From assembly GCF_014268495.2 (NCBI RefSeq), contig NZ_CP077087.1:4033501-4097500 (forward strand): DNA of 64,000 bases. Reading direction: 5' to 3'. Origin of the DNA: Pseudomonas monsensis (GTDB lineage: Bacteria > Pseudomonadota > Gammaproteobacteria > Pseudomonadales > Pseudomonadaceae). Of this stretch, positions 1 through 8,115 are shown in pieces. The notes beneath the pieces were generated by a model. The model did not search any database. It saw nothing but the letters and a program-made list of their open reading frames with translations, and was not told the DNA's origin. Each line of letters opens with the position of its first letter. The first letter of the stretch is position 1. The translations under genes were made by a program, and so were the position numbers.

Positions 1-2
1 TC

Positions 3-689
3 CCGGCCAACCTGCTGTTGCGCCGCCCCGATGTGCGCGCAGCGGAGCTGAACGTTGCCGCGCAATCGGCGCTGGTCGGCGTGGCTGAAACCGACCTTTA
101 TCCCTCGTTGACCCTGCTCGGCAGCATCGTCTGGTCCAGCGACACCCTCGGCGCCACCCCGCGCAGCCTCGACCTGATCGGCGGCCCGAGCCTGCGCTGG
201 AACATCTTTGATTACGGGCGGATCCGCAACAACATCCGCGTGCAGGACGCGCGCCTGCAGCAACTGATCGAAGCCTATCGCGACAAAGTCCGCCAGGCCG
301 CCCGCGAAGCCGACGACGCCGCCAGCGGCCTGACCAAAGCACTGGAACGCGAACGCATTCTCGGCGAGGCCGAAGGCGCGGCGCGGCGTTCTCTGGTGCT
401 GGCCAACACCCAATATCGAGAAGGCTATTCAGACTTTCAGCGGGTGCTCGACGCCCAGCGTGCGTTGCTGGAGTTACAGGACAACTACCTGGTCAGCCGC
501 AGCAACGCCGTGAGTAACCTGATCGCCCTGTACCGCGCCGTCGGCGGCGGCTGGCAAAGCGCCGGGCCGCAGATCGATCCAGCGACCCGGCAGCAGATGC
601 GGCAACGCACCGATTGGGGCGAACTGCTGAGCGCCCCGCCGCCGCAACCGACCTATCCGATTCCCTCGCAGGTAGACCGCCATGAGTGA
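3..689 (+). CDS. Outer-membrane efflux factor, NodT/OprM family (5' truncated)
   Basis: This is the C-terminal part of a TolC-like outer-membrane channel for a tripartite efflux pump. The frame is open from base 3 and begins with PANLLLRRPDV, the conserved segment of RND-type outer-membrane lipoproteins of the NodT family, so roughly the first half (lipoprotein signal and first repeat) lies outside the window. The visible part holds the second beta-barrel/helical-hairpin repeat, including the long helix with a DFQRVLDAQRALLELQD segment typical of the family. Its stop codon overlaps the start of the downstream HlyD adaptor gene by 8 bp, which indicates one translationally coupled operon. Substrate is unknown. 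Confidence 0.9.
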   Translation, partial: PANLLLRRPDVRAAELNVAAQSALVGVAETDLYPSLTLLGSIVWSSDTLGATPRSLDLIGGPSLRWNIFDYGRIRNNIRVQDARLQQLIEAYRDKVRQAAREADDAASGLTKALERERILGEAEGAARRSLVLANTQYREGYSDFQRVLDAQRALLELQDNYLVSRSNAVSNLIALYRAVGGGWQSAGPQIDPATRQQMRQRTDWGELLSAPPPQPTYPIPSQVDRHE

Positions 690-1779
690 TGAAGCGCCGC
701 CGGATCCGGCGAAAAAAGGCATCCGCTGGGTGCTGCTGGTGATTGTGCTGAGCCTGACCTGGTACTTGTTGGCCGACCGCTACACGCCCTATACCCAGCA
801 GGCGCGGGTCGGCGCGTTCGTGATCCCGGTGGCGGCGGAAGTCGCGGGCCGGGTGATCAAGGTCAACGTGCGCAACAATCAGGACGTGCAAGCCGGCGAC
901 ATCCTCTTCGAACTCGATCCGCAGCCGCTGCAAATTGCCGTCGACCGCGCCCGTGCCGATCTGGAAAACACCCGTCGCACAGTTGGCGCCAGCACCGCCG
1001 GTATCGCTTCGGCCCAGGCATCGCTGCGTGCAGCCCAGGCCGATGAACTCAAGGCGCGGCAGGACAATCGACGGCTTGAAGGTTTGTACAAAGAAGATCC
1101 GGGCACGGTGTCCGTAAGGCTTCTGGAAGTGTCCCGGGCCAACCACGAAGCGGCGGTCAGCAAAGTCGCCGCCGCCCGGGCCGAAGTGCTGCGTGCGCAG
1201 GAGCAGGAAGGCGGCAACACCGACACCAACGCCAAACTGCTCAGCGCTGCCGCCACACTGGCCAAGGCGGAACTGGATCTGGCCAACACCCGCATCGGCG
1301 CGCGTTCGGCGGGACTGATCACCGACCTGCGCACCGACGTCGGCCAGTTCACTGCGGTCGGTAGCCCGCTGATGACCCTGATCGCCATTCACGACGTGTG
1401 GATCAGCGCCGACCTCACCGAAAACAACCTCGGCCGCGTGCAACCCGGCACCCCGGTGGCGATCGTCCTCGACGCGCTGCCCGGCGAAGTGCTTGACGGT
1501 CGCGTGCGTAGCGTCGGTTATGGCGTCAGCGTCGGCCAGACGCCGGCGCCCGGCACCTTGCCGAGCATCCAGAACAGCCGCGACTGGCTGCGTCCGGCGC
1601 AACGTTTCCCGGTGATCATCGAGTTCAGTGACGAGGCGAAAAAACGTCTGTTCGACAGCCGTGCCATCCGCGCCGGCGGCCAGGCGGAGGTCATGGCATT
1701 TCCAAGCGAAGGCAATCTGCTCAATCCGCTGGGGCGGCTGTTTGTCGGCTTGATGAGCTGGCTGTCGTATGCCTATTGA
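682..1779 (+). CDS. HlyD/MFP-family efflux adaptor
   Basis: This 365-residue periplasmic adaptor links an inner-membrane pump to the outer-membrane factor encoded just upstream. One N-terminal membrane anchor (about residues 12-32, ending LTWYLLADRYTPY) is followed by a biotinyl-lipoyl-like half (VAAEVAGRVIKVNVRNNQDV), a coiled-coil region rich in Ala, Glu and Arg (about 95-205) and a second lipoyl half with a beta-barrel domain (ARSAGLITDLRTDVGQF). The start overlaps the upstream gene by 8 bp and the end overlaps the next gene by 11 bp. The adaptor family and the DUF2955 partner resemble AaeA/AaeB-like aromatic-acid pumps, but the substrate cannot be read from sequence. Confidence 0.9.
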   Translation: MSDEAPPDPAKKGIRWVLLVIVLSLTWYLLADRYTPYTQQARVGAFVIPVAAEVAGRVIKVNVRNNQDVQAGDILFELDPQPLQIAVDRARADLENTRRTVGASTAGIASAQASLRAAQADELKARQDNRRLEGLYKEDPGTVSVRLLEVSRANHEAAVSKVAAARAEVLRAQEQEGGNTDTNAKLLSAAATLAKAELDLANTRIGARSAGLITDLRTDVGQFTAVGSPLMTLIAIHDVWISADLTENNLGRVQPGTPVAIVLDALPGEVLDGRVRSVGYGVSVGQTPAPGTLPSIQNSRDWLRPAQRFPVIIEFSDEAKKRLFDSRAIRAGGQAEVMAFPSEGNLLNPLGRLFVGLMSWLSYAY

Positions 1780-2794
1780 ACGCAGCGTGCCGGCGCAACG
1801 GGCGTTGCGCCTGGCGTTCGGCACGGCGCTGTGCACCGCCGCCAGTTATGCTTTTGCCTTGCCGCTGCCCTTTATCTCGCCAGTGCTGGCGGTGTTGCTG
1901 CTCGCCAGTCTGCCCCGCCCGCTGCCACTGAAAGGTGCGTTGGCACTGGCGCTGGTGGCGGCGTTCACCACCAACATCGGCCTGCTGCTGGTACCGTTGC
2001 TGCGTTACTACCCGGTGAGCGGTGTGCTACTGATCGGCCTCGGTCTGTTCCTGGTGTTCCGCTTCGGCCTGCGTGGTGGCAATCCATTGATCATGATGTT
2101 TCTGGTGATCGGCATGACCATGATCTCCGCCGCCGGCTTCGCCGAGTTCGACCTGGCGATGGCGGTGATTGGCGCGCTGGTCAAAGGCCTGTTGCTGGCG
2201 GTTGCAGTGGTCGGCCTCAGTCACACTCTATTCCCGGAACGCCCCGACAGCCCCACGGCGCCGAAACCACCCGCCATGCCTGCCGATGACGTCCCCCGCG
2301 TGGCCCTGCGCGCCACACTGATCGTGCTGCCGACCTTTCTGTTGGCCCTGAGCGATCCGGCGAGCTACCTGCCGATCATCCTCAAAGCCGTCAGCCTCGG
2401 CCAGCAAACCTCCACCACCCGGACTCACCACGCCGGCCGCGAACTGCTGGGTTCGACGCTACTCGCCGGCGTACTGGCGGTACTGCTGTGGTGCGGCCTG
2501 AGTCTGTTCGTGCACCTGTGGATGTTCTTTCTGTGGACGCTGCTGTTCGGCCTGTGGCTGGCGCGCAAACTCTATCGCCTGAGCCCGACGCAATTCAGCC
2601 CCGGATTCTGGATCAACACATTCATCACCATGATCATCCTGCTCGGGCAATCGGTGCAGGACAGTGCGGCGGGCAAGGACGTGTACACCGCGTTTGCGGT
2701 GCGCATGGGCCTGTTCATTCTGGTGACGCTCTATAGTGCGTTGATGATGCACCTGCTCGAAGCGCACAAGCCGAGCCGTCAAGGTGTGATCTGA
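1769..2794 (+). CDS. DUF2955 family inner-membrane transporter
   Basis: This 341-residue integral membrane protein is probably the inner-membrane component of the efflux operon. It has two blocks of hydrophobic helices (about residues 12-165 and 190-330) separated by a short Pro/Asp-rich cytoplasmic linker (LFPERPDSPTAPKPPAMPADD), an arrangement recalling half-size FUSC/AaeB permeases. DUF2955 proteins are usually found between a NodT-type channel and an HlyD adaptor, exactly as here. The ATG overlaps the adaptor gene by 11 bp. Its 3' end overlaps the convergent gene on the minus strand by 16 bp. The transported compound is unknown. Confidence 0.8.
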   Translation: MPIERSVPAQRALRLAFGTALCTAASYAFALPLPFISPVLAVLLLASLPRPLPLKGALALALVAAFTTNIGLLLVPLLRYYPVSGVLLIGLGLFLVFRFGLRGGNPLIMMFLVIGMTMISAAGFAEFDLAMAVIGALVKGLLLAVAVVGLSHTLFPERPDSPTAPKPPAMPADDVPRVALRATLIVLPTFLLALSDPASYLPIILKAVSLGQQTSTTRTHHAGRELLGSTLLAGVLAVLLWCGLSLFVHLWMFFLWTLLFGLWLARKLYRLSPTQFSPGFWINTFITMIILLGQSVQDSAAGKDVYTAFAVRMGLFILVTLYSALMMHLLEAHKPSRQGVI

Positions 2795-3228
2795 TAGCCG
2801 CGCCCTTGCAGGCATCCGGCGTAAGCGCTGGAACTTGCTGCCGCCTCGGTCTTGCCCTGTGCCCGTCGCTCCTGGCGCTGCCGCGAGCCTCCGATGACCG
2901 CACCGGCGGCTGCAGTCTCTTTGGCGCGGTTTTGTCGGTAATCCTGCTTGCGGTCATCGTCGACGCGTTCGTAGAGCTCGTCGTGTTGACGGCCGCGCAC
3001 TTGCGCACCTGCCGCGCCCGCCGCCGCACCGACAGCGGCGCCCTTGAGACGGCCGCCGGCTTGCGGTGTGGAAGTGGTGGAGGTTGAAGCGATGGAGTGG
3101 CAGTCGTTGATGTCGATCTGGGTTTGTTGCGAGGTCTGGCCTTTGAGTGGGACGACGGATTCGGCGCTGGCTTGAGTGGCGCACAGGGCGACAGCGATCA
3201 ATAGCGGGATGGGCGTCAGGCGATTCAT
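2779..3228 (-). CDS. Glycine-zipper family secreted protein
   Basis: This is a 149-residue exported protein. The start at 3228 is chosen because a strong GGAGG ribosome site lies just upstream and the product then begins with a clean signal peptide (MNRLTPIPLLIAVALCATQASA). The mature part holds a short Gly/Ala-rich segment (AAVGAAAGAAGAQVRG) and a second one (ETAAAGAVIGGS) separated by a charged stretch, the pattern of glycine-zipper/YMGG-like proteins that associate with the outer membrane. It ends with YAGCLQGRGYQI, seen in other short proteins of this type. Two Cys residues remain in the mature chain. Specific function is not known. The 3' end overlaps the efflux operon by 16 bp. Confidence 0.75.
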   Translation of the reverse strand: MNRLTPIPLLIAVALCATQASAESVVPLKGQTSQQTQIDINDCHSIASTSTTSTPQAGGRLKGAAVGAAAGAAGAQVRGRQHDELYERVDDDRKQDYRQNRAKETAAAGAVIGGSRQRQERRAQGKTEAAASSSAYAGCLQGRGYQITP

Positions 3229-3404
3229 GATTACCTCCGGCGGGGCCTGGGGTTGGCTGTGATGCGGGGTAATCAGAGAGTCTAGTTCAAAGTGTTCGGC
3301 AAGGAACTCTTGAACACGGCACTCAACGTTGTGGAAGCAGTGGTTCGCACTCGCCGTTATGGATACCATCCCGACACCCTCAATTTCGCTGATCACGGAT
3401 TCCG

Positions 3405-4025
3405 ATGCGTCGTTTACTGAGCCGACTCGCCGCGCTGATCAAGCCTGAGGCGAAGCCACTTTTTGCCGGATACAGCCTGAAAGTCCTGCAGTCGTACTTT
3501 GTGATGCCTTTGTCGGTCGCCAGACTGCCAAACCTGCCGATGATGACATCGCTTGAGCAATCCGGAGTATTGGCCTGTTACCTCTCACTTCTGACTGAGC
3601 AAAACGACGTCAACCGTTTCCGGCAGTGGGTCGACTCGTCCTTCCAAAAGGTCAGGGAAAGCACGTTCAACGGCCTGCGCATCTTTGAATATGAGGACGC
3701 CTTGAGCAAAGAGCGCTTGATATTCTTCACCGCCAACCAAGCGTTCAACGCGGTCACGATTCATTTAGTGACTAACAGCGCGAAGTTCCTCGACTGGCTG
3801 AACCACGAAAAACTCGCTGTCCCCCCACCGTGGGTTGCCTTCGAGGATTACACCCACTCGTGGTGGGGCGGCAATATGCAAGGAGCCCAAGGTTTCTACA
3901 ACGAGCGTTATTTCCTGCCGTTTTTTACTTCTTTGAGTGACGCTGAAAAACAGCGCTATTACGCCAGATTCAATGCCTGCGCCGCGTGGATAGAACAACT
4001 GGACTTGATGTACGGCGACGATTGA
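3405..4025 (+). CDS. Hypothetical protein of 206 aa
   Basis: I do not recognise this protein. It is soluble with no signal peptide, and is rich in aromatic residues, particularly in the C-terminal half (VAFEDYTHSWWGGNMQGAQG and FYNERYFLPFF). The first 30 residues are basic (MRRLLSRLAALIKPEAK). It stands alone: divergent from the glycine-zipper gene and convergent with the AbrB-like gene, 5 bp from its stop. The ribosome site is weak, and no earlier start gives a better one. A clean open frame across 206 codons, with Pseudomonas-like codon use, supports it as a real gene. Confidence 0.65.
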   Translation: MRRLLSRLAALIKPEAKPLFAGYSLKVLQSYFVMPLSVARLPNLPMMTSLEQSGVLACYLSLLTEQNDVNRFRQWVDSSFQKVRESTFNGLRIFEYEDALSKERLIFFTANQAFNAVTIHLVTNSAKFLDWLNHEKLAVPPPWVAFEDYTHSWWGGNMQGAQGFYNERYFLPFFTSLSDAEKQRYYARFNACAAWIEQLDLMYGDD

Positions 4026-4030
4026 TTCGC

Positions 4031-5050
4031 TCAAGCCCCTTCCCGCACCCGCCGCACCTGCACCAACAACGCCGGCGCAAAATGCAGCAGCACCATCCGC
4101 GCCAAGTGGTGAGTGAGGATAAACACCACATTCAAACCACCCGCAAACGCGACAATCGCAATCGTCTCGATCGCCCCCGGCATGTACGCCAGCCAGAGCG
4201 ACAATGGATCGCTGCCCAACCATCGCGCCGCCACTTCAGCAAATGCCGCCGCGACGACGATCATCAGCCCGACCGAAACCAGCGCCGTGCGACCATGCAG
4301 CCCCAATTCCCTGATGCCCAAGCCTTGAAACCGTGAGCCGATGCGCACGCCGAGAATCAGCGCGGCCAGATTCAAGCTCCAGTCGGGCATGTGAAAACCG
4401 TGCAACCACCCTGCTTTTACAAAGACGGCGGTGATGATGATCGCCGTGAGCATGAAGGGCGCCGGCACGCCGATCACCAGCAGCAAGCGACCGAGCACGA
4501 CGCTCAAGCCGATGACCGAGACAACCGTCAACGCCATGCCGGTGGTCAACGGAGCGCTTTCAACAGCAGCAATCGACACCGGCCCCGGAATCAAAAAACT
4601 CACCAGCACCGTGATCAGCAGTAACCGCATCAGGTGCACGATGATGACTTTGCTCGACGCCTTCTCCGACTCCAGCAAATCGAACACCGCCGCCAGTGCC
4701 CCCGGATACACTGCGAGCAGCGCATCCGTGCGATTCCACCCTGCGCCGCGCGTCAGCCACCAACCGGCCAGCGCAATCTGCACCGTCAAGCACAGCAGCA
4801 ACACACCAAGGCTCGGCAACATGGTCGACGCCGTCGCACTGTCCCACGCCTCGAACATCAGCCCGGTGGCGATGCCCAGGGTGACCTGGATATAACCCAG
4901 CCCATAAGGCGTCGCGGGTGCGAAACCCGATTTTGTCACGAGCAGTGCCGTGACGAGGATCGAACCCAATAGCAAGCCATGCGGCACACCGAGGGATTGC
5001 AGCACCGCGCCAAAACCGGCGGCGATCAACAGACACAGAATCGTTTTCAT
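4031..5050 (-). CDS. AbrB family membrane protein
   Basis: This 339-residue polytopic protein belongs to the AbrB/COG3180 family, often mislabelled ammonia monooxygenase. It shows an internal duplication: each half carries a Gly-rich segment (LQSLGVPHGLLLGSILVTAL near the N-terminus and VLGRLLLVIGVPAPFMLTAI in the middle), followed by several hydrophobic helices, for about ten in all. The family is a putative transporter or regulator whose substrate is not established. The next gene upstream on the same strand ends 27 bp before this start, so the two could be co-transcribed. The C-terminus (VQVRRVREGA) is cytoplasmic in character. Confidence 0.8.
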   Translation of the reverse strand: MKTILCLLIAAGFGAVLQSLGVPHGLLLGSILVTALLVTKSGFAPATPYGLGYIQVTLGIATGLMFEAWDSATASTMLPSLGVLLLCLTVQIALAGWWLTRGAGWNRTDALLAVYPGALAAVFDLLESEKASSKVIIVHLMRLLLITVLVSFLIPGPVSIAAVESAPLTTGMALTVVSVIGLSVVLGRLLLVIGVPAPFMLTAIIITAVFVKAGWLHGFHMPDWSLNLAALILGVRIGSRFQGLGIRELGLHGRTALVSVGLMIVVAAAFAEVAARWLGSDPLSLWLAYMPGAIETIAIVAFAGGLNVVFILTHHLARMVLLHFAPALLVQVRRVREGA

Positions 5051-5077
5051 GGTCGCCTTCCTGGCTATTCAAATGGC

Positions 5078-5500
5078 TTAAGCGCGCAACCGTCCAATCG
5101 CCCGCCGGTATTTTTCGATCCGCTCCAGATCCTCCCAGCTTGGCGAGGCGATCCGTGACAGGTCGCTGTTCTCTTCCAGGTCCGCCAGTTTCACCACCCG
5201 GCCGATCGGGTTCTGCGCCGCGCGCTCGACGAAATCCTCGTAGGACTCGCCTGGCACTTTGGTCACCGATGCAATCGCCGTCAGCACCTCTTCGCTGAAG
5301 CCTTCCTTGCGCAAGTCATCAAGACTGATTTCGCAATCCTCGACCACATCGTGCAGCACCGCGACGATGCGTTCCTCCAGCGAGGTCATGCGCAGCATCA
5401 CCTTCAGCGGATGCAGAATGTACGGCGCCCCGCCCTTGTCCACCTGCCCCGCGTGTGCGGTGGCAGCGATGGCAATGGCGCGCTCGAGTGTTTGAGTCAT
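5078..5500 (-). CDS. Small HD-domain phosphohydrolase, SpoT/MESH1-like
   Basis: This 140-residue protein consists of a single HD domain. It has the metal-binding His in TAHAGQVDKGGAPYILHPLKV, the central AVLHDVVED motif (His-Asp pair), and a KLADLEEN motif near residue 110 that matches the third metal site of (p)ppGpp hydrolases. It lacks synthetase and TGS domains, as in small alarmone hydrolases or the metazoan MESH1 type. Hydrolysis of (p)ppGpp or NADPH is a family-based inference. It lies directly upstream of the AbrB-like gene on the same strand. Confidence 0.8.
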   Translation of the reverse strand: MTQTLERAIAIAATAHAGQVDKGGAPYILHPLKVMLRMTSLEERIVAVLHDVVEDCEISLDDLRKEGFSEEVLTAIASVTKVPGESYEDFVERAAQNPIGRVVKLADLEENSDLSRIASPSWEDLERIEKYRRAIGRLRA

Positions 5501-5515
5501 AGGGGTTTCCTCGGG

Positions 5516-5905
5516 TTAAACGCCATACCGGCCGCCAACGTGGATATTGCGTTTGAGCCAGGCACCAATGGCCTTCAAGCGACCGACTGGCTTCGCTGGC
5601 TCGGCGTGACGCTTGAGAATCATCGACACCAATGTCACTTGATCCGCACCAGGATGCGCGTCGATCAACTCAGCGACCCAGGCACAATCAGACTTCTTCA
5701 AGTGCTCACGCCACTCACCGGGCCAGGCTTCCAGCTCATCCAGCGCCAACCAGCGCGCACCGCCCTGCCCACCATGCCCCCCGGCCGTCGATTGTTCGAA
5801 ACAGAAAGGCGTGGCCGCTCGGGACAGGTCGATGTTGAAAATGTAGACGTCGTGGGTTGGGTGCTGCGACGTGGGGGCGTTGTTGCGGCTGCCGATTTCA
5901 ATCAT
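5516..5905 (-). CDS. Hypothetical protein, possibly degenerate Nudix-like
   Basis: This is a 129-residue protein of uncertain family. Residues 20-60 (VYIFNIDLS, then a Gly-rich turn, then ARWLALDELEAWP) look like the beta strands and 'WLALDEL' element that follow a Nudix box, but no GX5EX7REUXEEXGU motif is present, so an active hydrolase is unlikely. ATG at 5905 is preferred; a TTG two codons earlier is an alternative, and the frame is closed by a stop at 5930. The gene lies 15 bp upstream of the HD hydrolase gene on the same strand and probably shares its transcript. It could be a short remnant of a longer ancestor. Confidence 0.5.
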   Translation of the reverse strand: MIEIGSRNNAPTSQHPTHDVYIFNIDLSRAATPFCFEQSTAGGHGGQGGARWLALDELEAWPGEWREHLKKSDCAWVAELIDAHPGADQVTLVSMILKRHAEPAKPVGRLKAIGAWLKRNIHVGGRYGV

Positions 5906-6069
5906 GGGCAATATTCCAATCCTTGGGCGCTAGATGTGTCCGATTGTTTCGCAGTCTACGCGAACAGCGCAAATCAAAAACCTGATGGAACCTCCTTCCC
6001 CTGCGCTATCTCGAAACCATAAGCGCCAATTCATTGATCAAAACCGGCGCCATTGAAGAGGAAACCCCG

Positions 6070-6501
6070 ATGAACATTCGATTCCTGCTTCTGCTCGCCA
6101 CCTTTTGCGTCATCCCCACCTGCGTCATGGCCGAAGGCTGCGACGTCGAAACCCGCTCCTCCAGCACCTCCGTGCCTACCGCTTCCGGCCACAGCTGCTA
6201 CGAATACGAGGGCATGCCGGTCAATTCCATCGACTGGTCATGCAGCAACGAAAGCAAGGACATGATCAACGCCGTCAAGAAAAAGGTCCCGCAGTGCGAT
6301 GACCACTATCAAGCCACCTGCATCGCCACCCTCACCCAGGAATCCCTGGCCAACCCGCACTCCACCAGCAAGGACAAAAACGCCAAAGCGTTGAACATTC
6401 CGGAGGGCGCGCAGGTGACCACGTATTACTACGGCGCGGAGAATCTGGGGCAGGCGAAGATTGATTGTGAAAGTGGCGGTGGGCATTGGAAGGCGAAGTG
6501 A
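6070..6501 (+). CDS. Secreted Cys-rich hypothetical protein
   Basis: This is a 143-residue exported protein. The start at 6070 is chosen over 6034 because it follows an AGAGGA ribosome site and opens with a standard signal peptide (MNIRFLLLLATFCVIPTCVMA). The mature chain contains six cysteines (in GCD, SCY, SCS, QCD, TCI and DCE contexts), consistent with up to three periplasmic disulfides. It ends in GHWKAK. I do not recognise the family. It is followed 18 bp downstream by a strong intrinsic terminator, so it appears to be a single-gene unit. Confidence 0.65.
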   Translation: MNIRFLLLLATFCVIPTCVMAEGCDVETRSSSTSVPTASGHSCYEYEGMPVNSIDWSCSNESKDMINAVKKKVPQCDDHYQATCIATLTQESLANPHSTSKDKNAKALNIPEGAQVTTYYYGAENLGQAKIDCESGGGHWKAK

Positions 6502-6519
6502 CGGTTGTTTAGGACACAT

Positions 6520-6549
6520 AAAAAGGGACACCGCTGGGTGTCCCTTTTT
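6520..6549 (+). terminator. Intrinsic terminator after the Cys-rich secreted gene
   Basis: A perfect 13-bp stem (arms 6520-6532 and 6537-6549) with a GCTG loop carries A residues on the left and a T5 run on the right. It sits 18 bp past the stop at 6501. Confidence 0.9.
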
Positions 6550-6569
6550 CGTGCATCAACACATCCATT

Positions 6570-6816
6570 GTGGCGAGGGAGCTTGCTCCCGCTGGGCTGC
6601 GAAGCAGCCCCTGTACCAACATGCAAAGCCATGATTTGAGATTCGACCGAATTTGAAGTCTGAAAAACACGTAGGAAAACACACCTTGTGGCGAGGGGAT
6701 TCATCCCCGATGGGCTGCGAAGCAGCCCCAAACCGGCGAGCTGAATTCTCCTGACACAACGTGGGCGCCGGATTACGACGACTGCGTCGCCGATCGGGGA
6801 TAAATCCCCTCGCCAC
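6570..6816. repeat. Three copies of a two-hairpin REP-type repeat
   Basis: The copies are at 6570-6611 and 6688-6729 in one orientation and 6779-6816 in the other. Each starts GTGGCGAGGG, forms one hairpin around GGGA...TCCC, then a second around GGGCTGCGAAGCAGCCC. The same family recurs at 19286-19416. The stretch 6502-6936 holds the terminator and these repeats and no supported gene. Confidence 0.85.
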
Positions 6817-6936
6817 AAGGCCGGGTTTGCGTCCTACAGTTCGGTTGTGGGTGCGGGAATTGCTGCCTAGAGTGGGGCTGTCGCTGACCGCAGTTGGCGA
6901 TGGGTTTCGCAGCCCTCAGAAGTGGCACACACCGCT

Positions 6937-7109
6937 AGATGACAACTGTGGCAAAATTCGCCGCCGTTTCGTTATATGGCGGCTGTGTGTGGGAGACCTT
7001 CGGGTCTGCCGGTTTGACTCTTCTCCGGTCTGCGAACCCGCATACAGCTGCCACCCCTTTGTTTCGCAGCAGAAAGGTGGCACTTCTTAATTATTTGAAG
7101 AGCAATCTT
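6937..7109 (+). promoter_or_regulatory. Structured leader upstream of the DUF6124 gene
   Basis: At least three hairpins can be drawn in this leader: GCCGCC/GGCGGC (6960-6965 with 6978-6983), a very stable AGACC-TTCG-GGTCT (6994-7007) and TGCCACC/GGTGGCA (7049-7055 with 7076-7082). The third ends 27 bases before the start codon. From memory, similar leaders precede other DUF3077/DUF6124 genes in P. fluorescens strains. Whether it is a cis-regulatory RNA or a mobile repeat is not known. Confidence 0.4.
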
Positions 7110-7397
7110 ATGACGATCAAAAAACCGCTCCACCACTACGCCCACATGTCACACCCCGCCACCGACCACCCTGTCCTCCTGATCAACGCCGACGCCCCAC
7201 TACGCGACCTCCACGCCTGCCTCGCCGAACGCCTAAACGCCGTCCTCAAATACCTCGACCTCATCGCCTGCACCAGCCTCCCCGACTACGCCGAACACGA
7301 CATCAACACCATCACCAACATTGCCAGAATCATGGTGCAGGATGTGAGTGATGTGTTTCGGGTAATCGAGCAGCGAGGTTTCGACGCGCCAGCCTGA
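7110..7397 (+). CDS. DUF6124/DUF3077 family small protein
   Basis: This 95-residue protein belongs to a family of short proteins found in multiple copies in Pseudomonas genomes. The start at 7110 (MTIKKPLHHYAHMSHP) is preferred over the long upstream extension, which would translate the structured leader. The conserved part is a single helical pair (DAPLRDLHACLAERLNAVLK, then IARIMVQDVSDVFRVIEQRG). No catalytic residues or membrane segments are evident and the family's function is unknown. An AAGAG sequence a few bases upstream is a modest ribosome site. It stands alone between the leader and the type VI accessory genes. Confidence 0.65.
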   Translation: MTIKKPLHHYAHMSHPATDHPVLLINADAPLRDLHACLAERLNAVLKYLDLIACTSLPDYAEHDINTITNIARIMVQDVSDVFRVIEQRGFDAPA

Positions 7398-7614
7398 TAA
7401 CCAACACATTACCAAAGTGCCAACTTCATAAACGCCCGGTCATCCAATCAGCGATAACGTCGTTGGCACTTCGGAATAATCACCTCCTGTCTTCCGCGCC
7501 CCTTGTAAGACGCGTCTGAATATCATCAACAGCGGACCGACGCCTCACTGTTCCGGCTTTAGTTGACGGTTACTCTTCAAACAAGAGTATTCCGTTCAAT
7601 AAAGCAGAGCATCC

Positions 7615-8115
7615 ATGGCCAACCACAGTTACATGAGCATTACCGGAAACCTACAAGGACTGATCTCCGCCGGCTGTTCCGACACTAATTCTATCGGCAA
7701 CAAGTGCCAAGTGGGTCACCTTGACGAAATAATGGTATTGGCCTACTCGCACAACATGATCACCGGCAATAACGGCGGCGTTACCGCTGACCGTGGCAAA
7801 CACCTGCCGATCATGATCACCAAAAACATCGACAAATCCTCACCACTACTGGCCGCCGCACTTCATGAGCGTGAAGTGCTGGACTGCACAATCTTCTTCT
7901 ACCGAACCTCCCCCGCTGGCACACAGGACAAGTACTTCAAAATCCACATAACCGGCGCAAAAATCGCACACATCAACCTTCAGGTTCCCCACGCCATTCA
8001 CCTGAACGACGCCCAGCCGCAAGAGTTGGTGTCGTTTACTTATCGCGAAATCAGCTGGACACATATCCAGGCAGGCACGTGCGGTTTCAGCACTTGGGGA
8101 AATGACGGTGAATGA
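7615..8115 (+). CDS. hcp: Type VI secretion Hcp family tube protein
   Basis: This 166-residue protein has the Hcp1 fold signature: N-terminal SYMSITGNLQGLISAG, the ISKNIDKSSP-like element (ITKNIDKSSPLLAAALHERE), and a C-terminal strand (LVSFTYREISWTHIQAG). Hcp hexamers form the inner tube of the type VI secretion system and can carry effectors in their lumen. No other structural T6SS gene is present in the window, so this is an orphan hcp of the kind that travels with cargo. Its stop lies 14 bp inside the downstream DUF4225 gene, which implies translational coupling and a cargo relationship. Confidence 0.92.
   Translation: MANHSYMSITGNLQGLISAGCSDTNSIGNKCQVGHLDEIMVLAYSHNMITGNNGGVTADRGKHLPIMITKNIDKSSPLLAAALHEREVLDCTIFFYRTSPAGTQDKYFKIHITGAKIAHINLQVPHAIHLNDAQPQELVSFTYREISWTHIQAGTCGFSTWGNDGE

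Noticed and set aside
5516..5905. Functional Nudix hydrolase
   Set aside because: The Nudix box is missing; only a WLALDEL-like segment remains.
7398..7614. Attachment site or integrase boundary beside the hcp island
   Set aside because: No tRNA gene, direct repeat or integrase was found on either side of the accessory genes; the AT-rich composition alone does not define a boundary.
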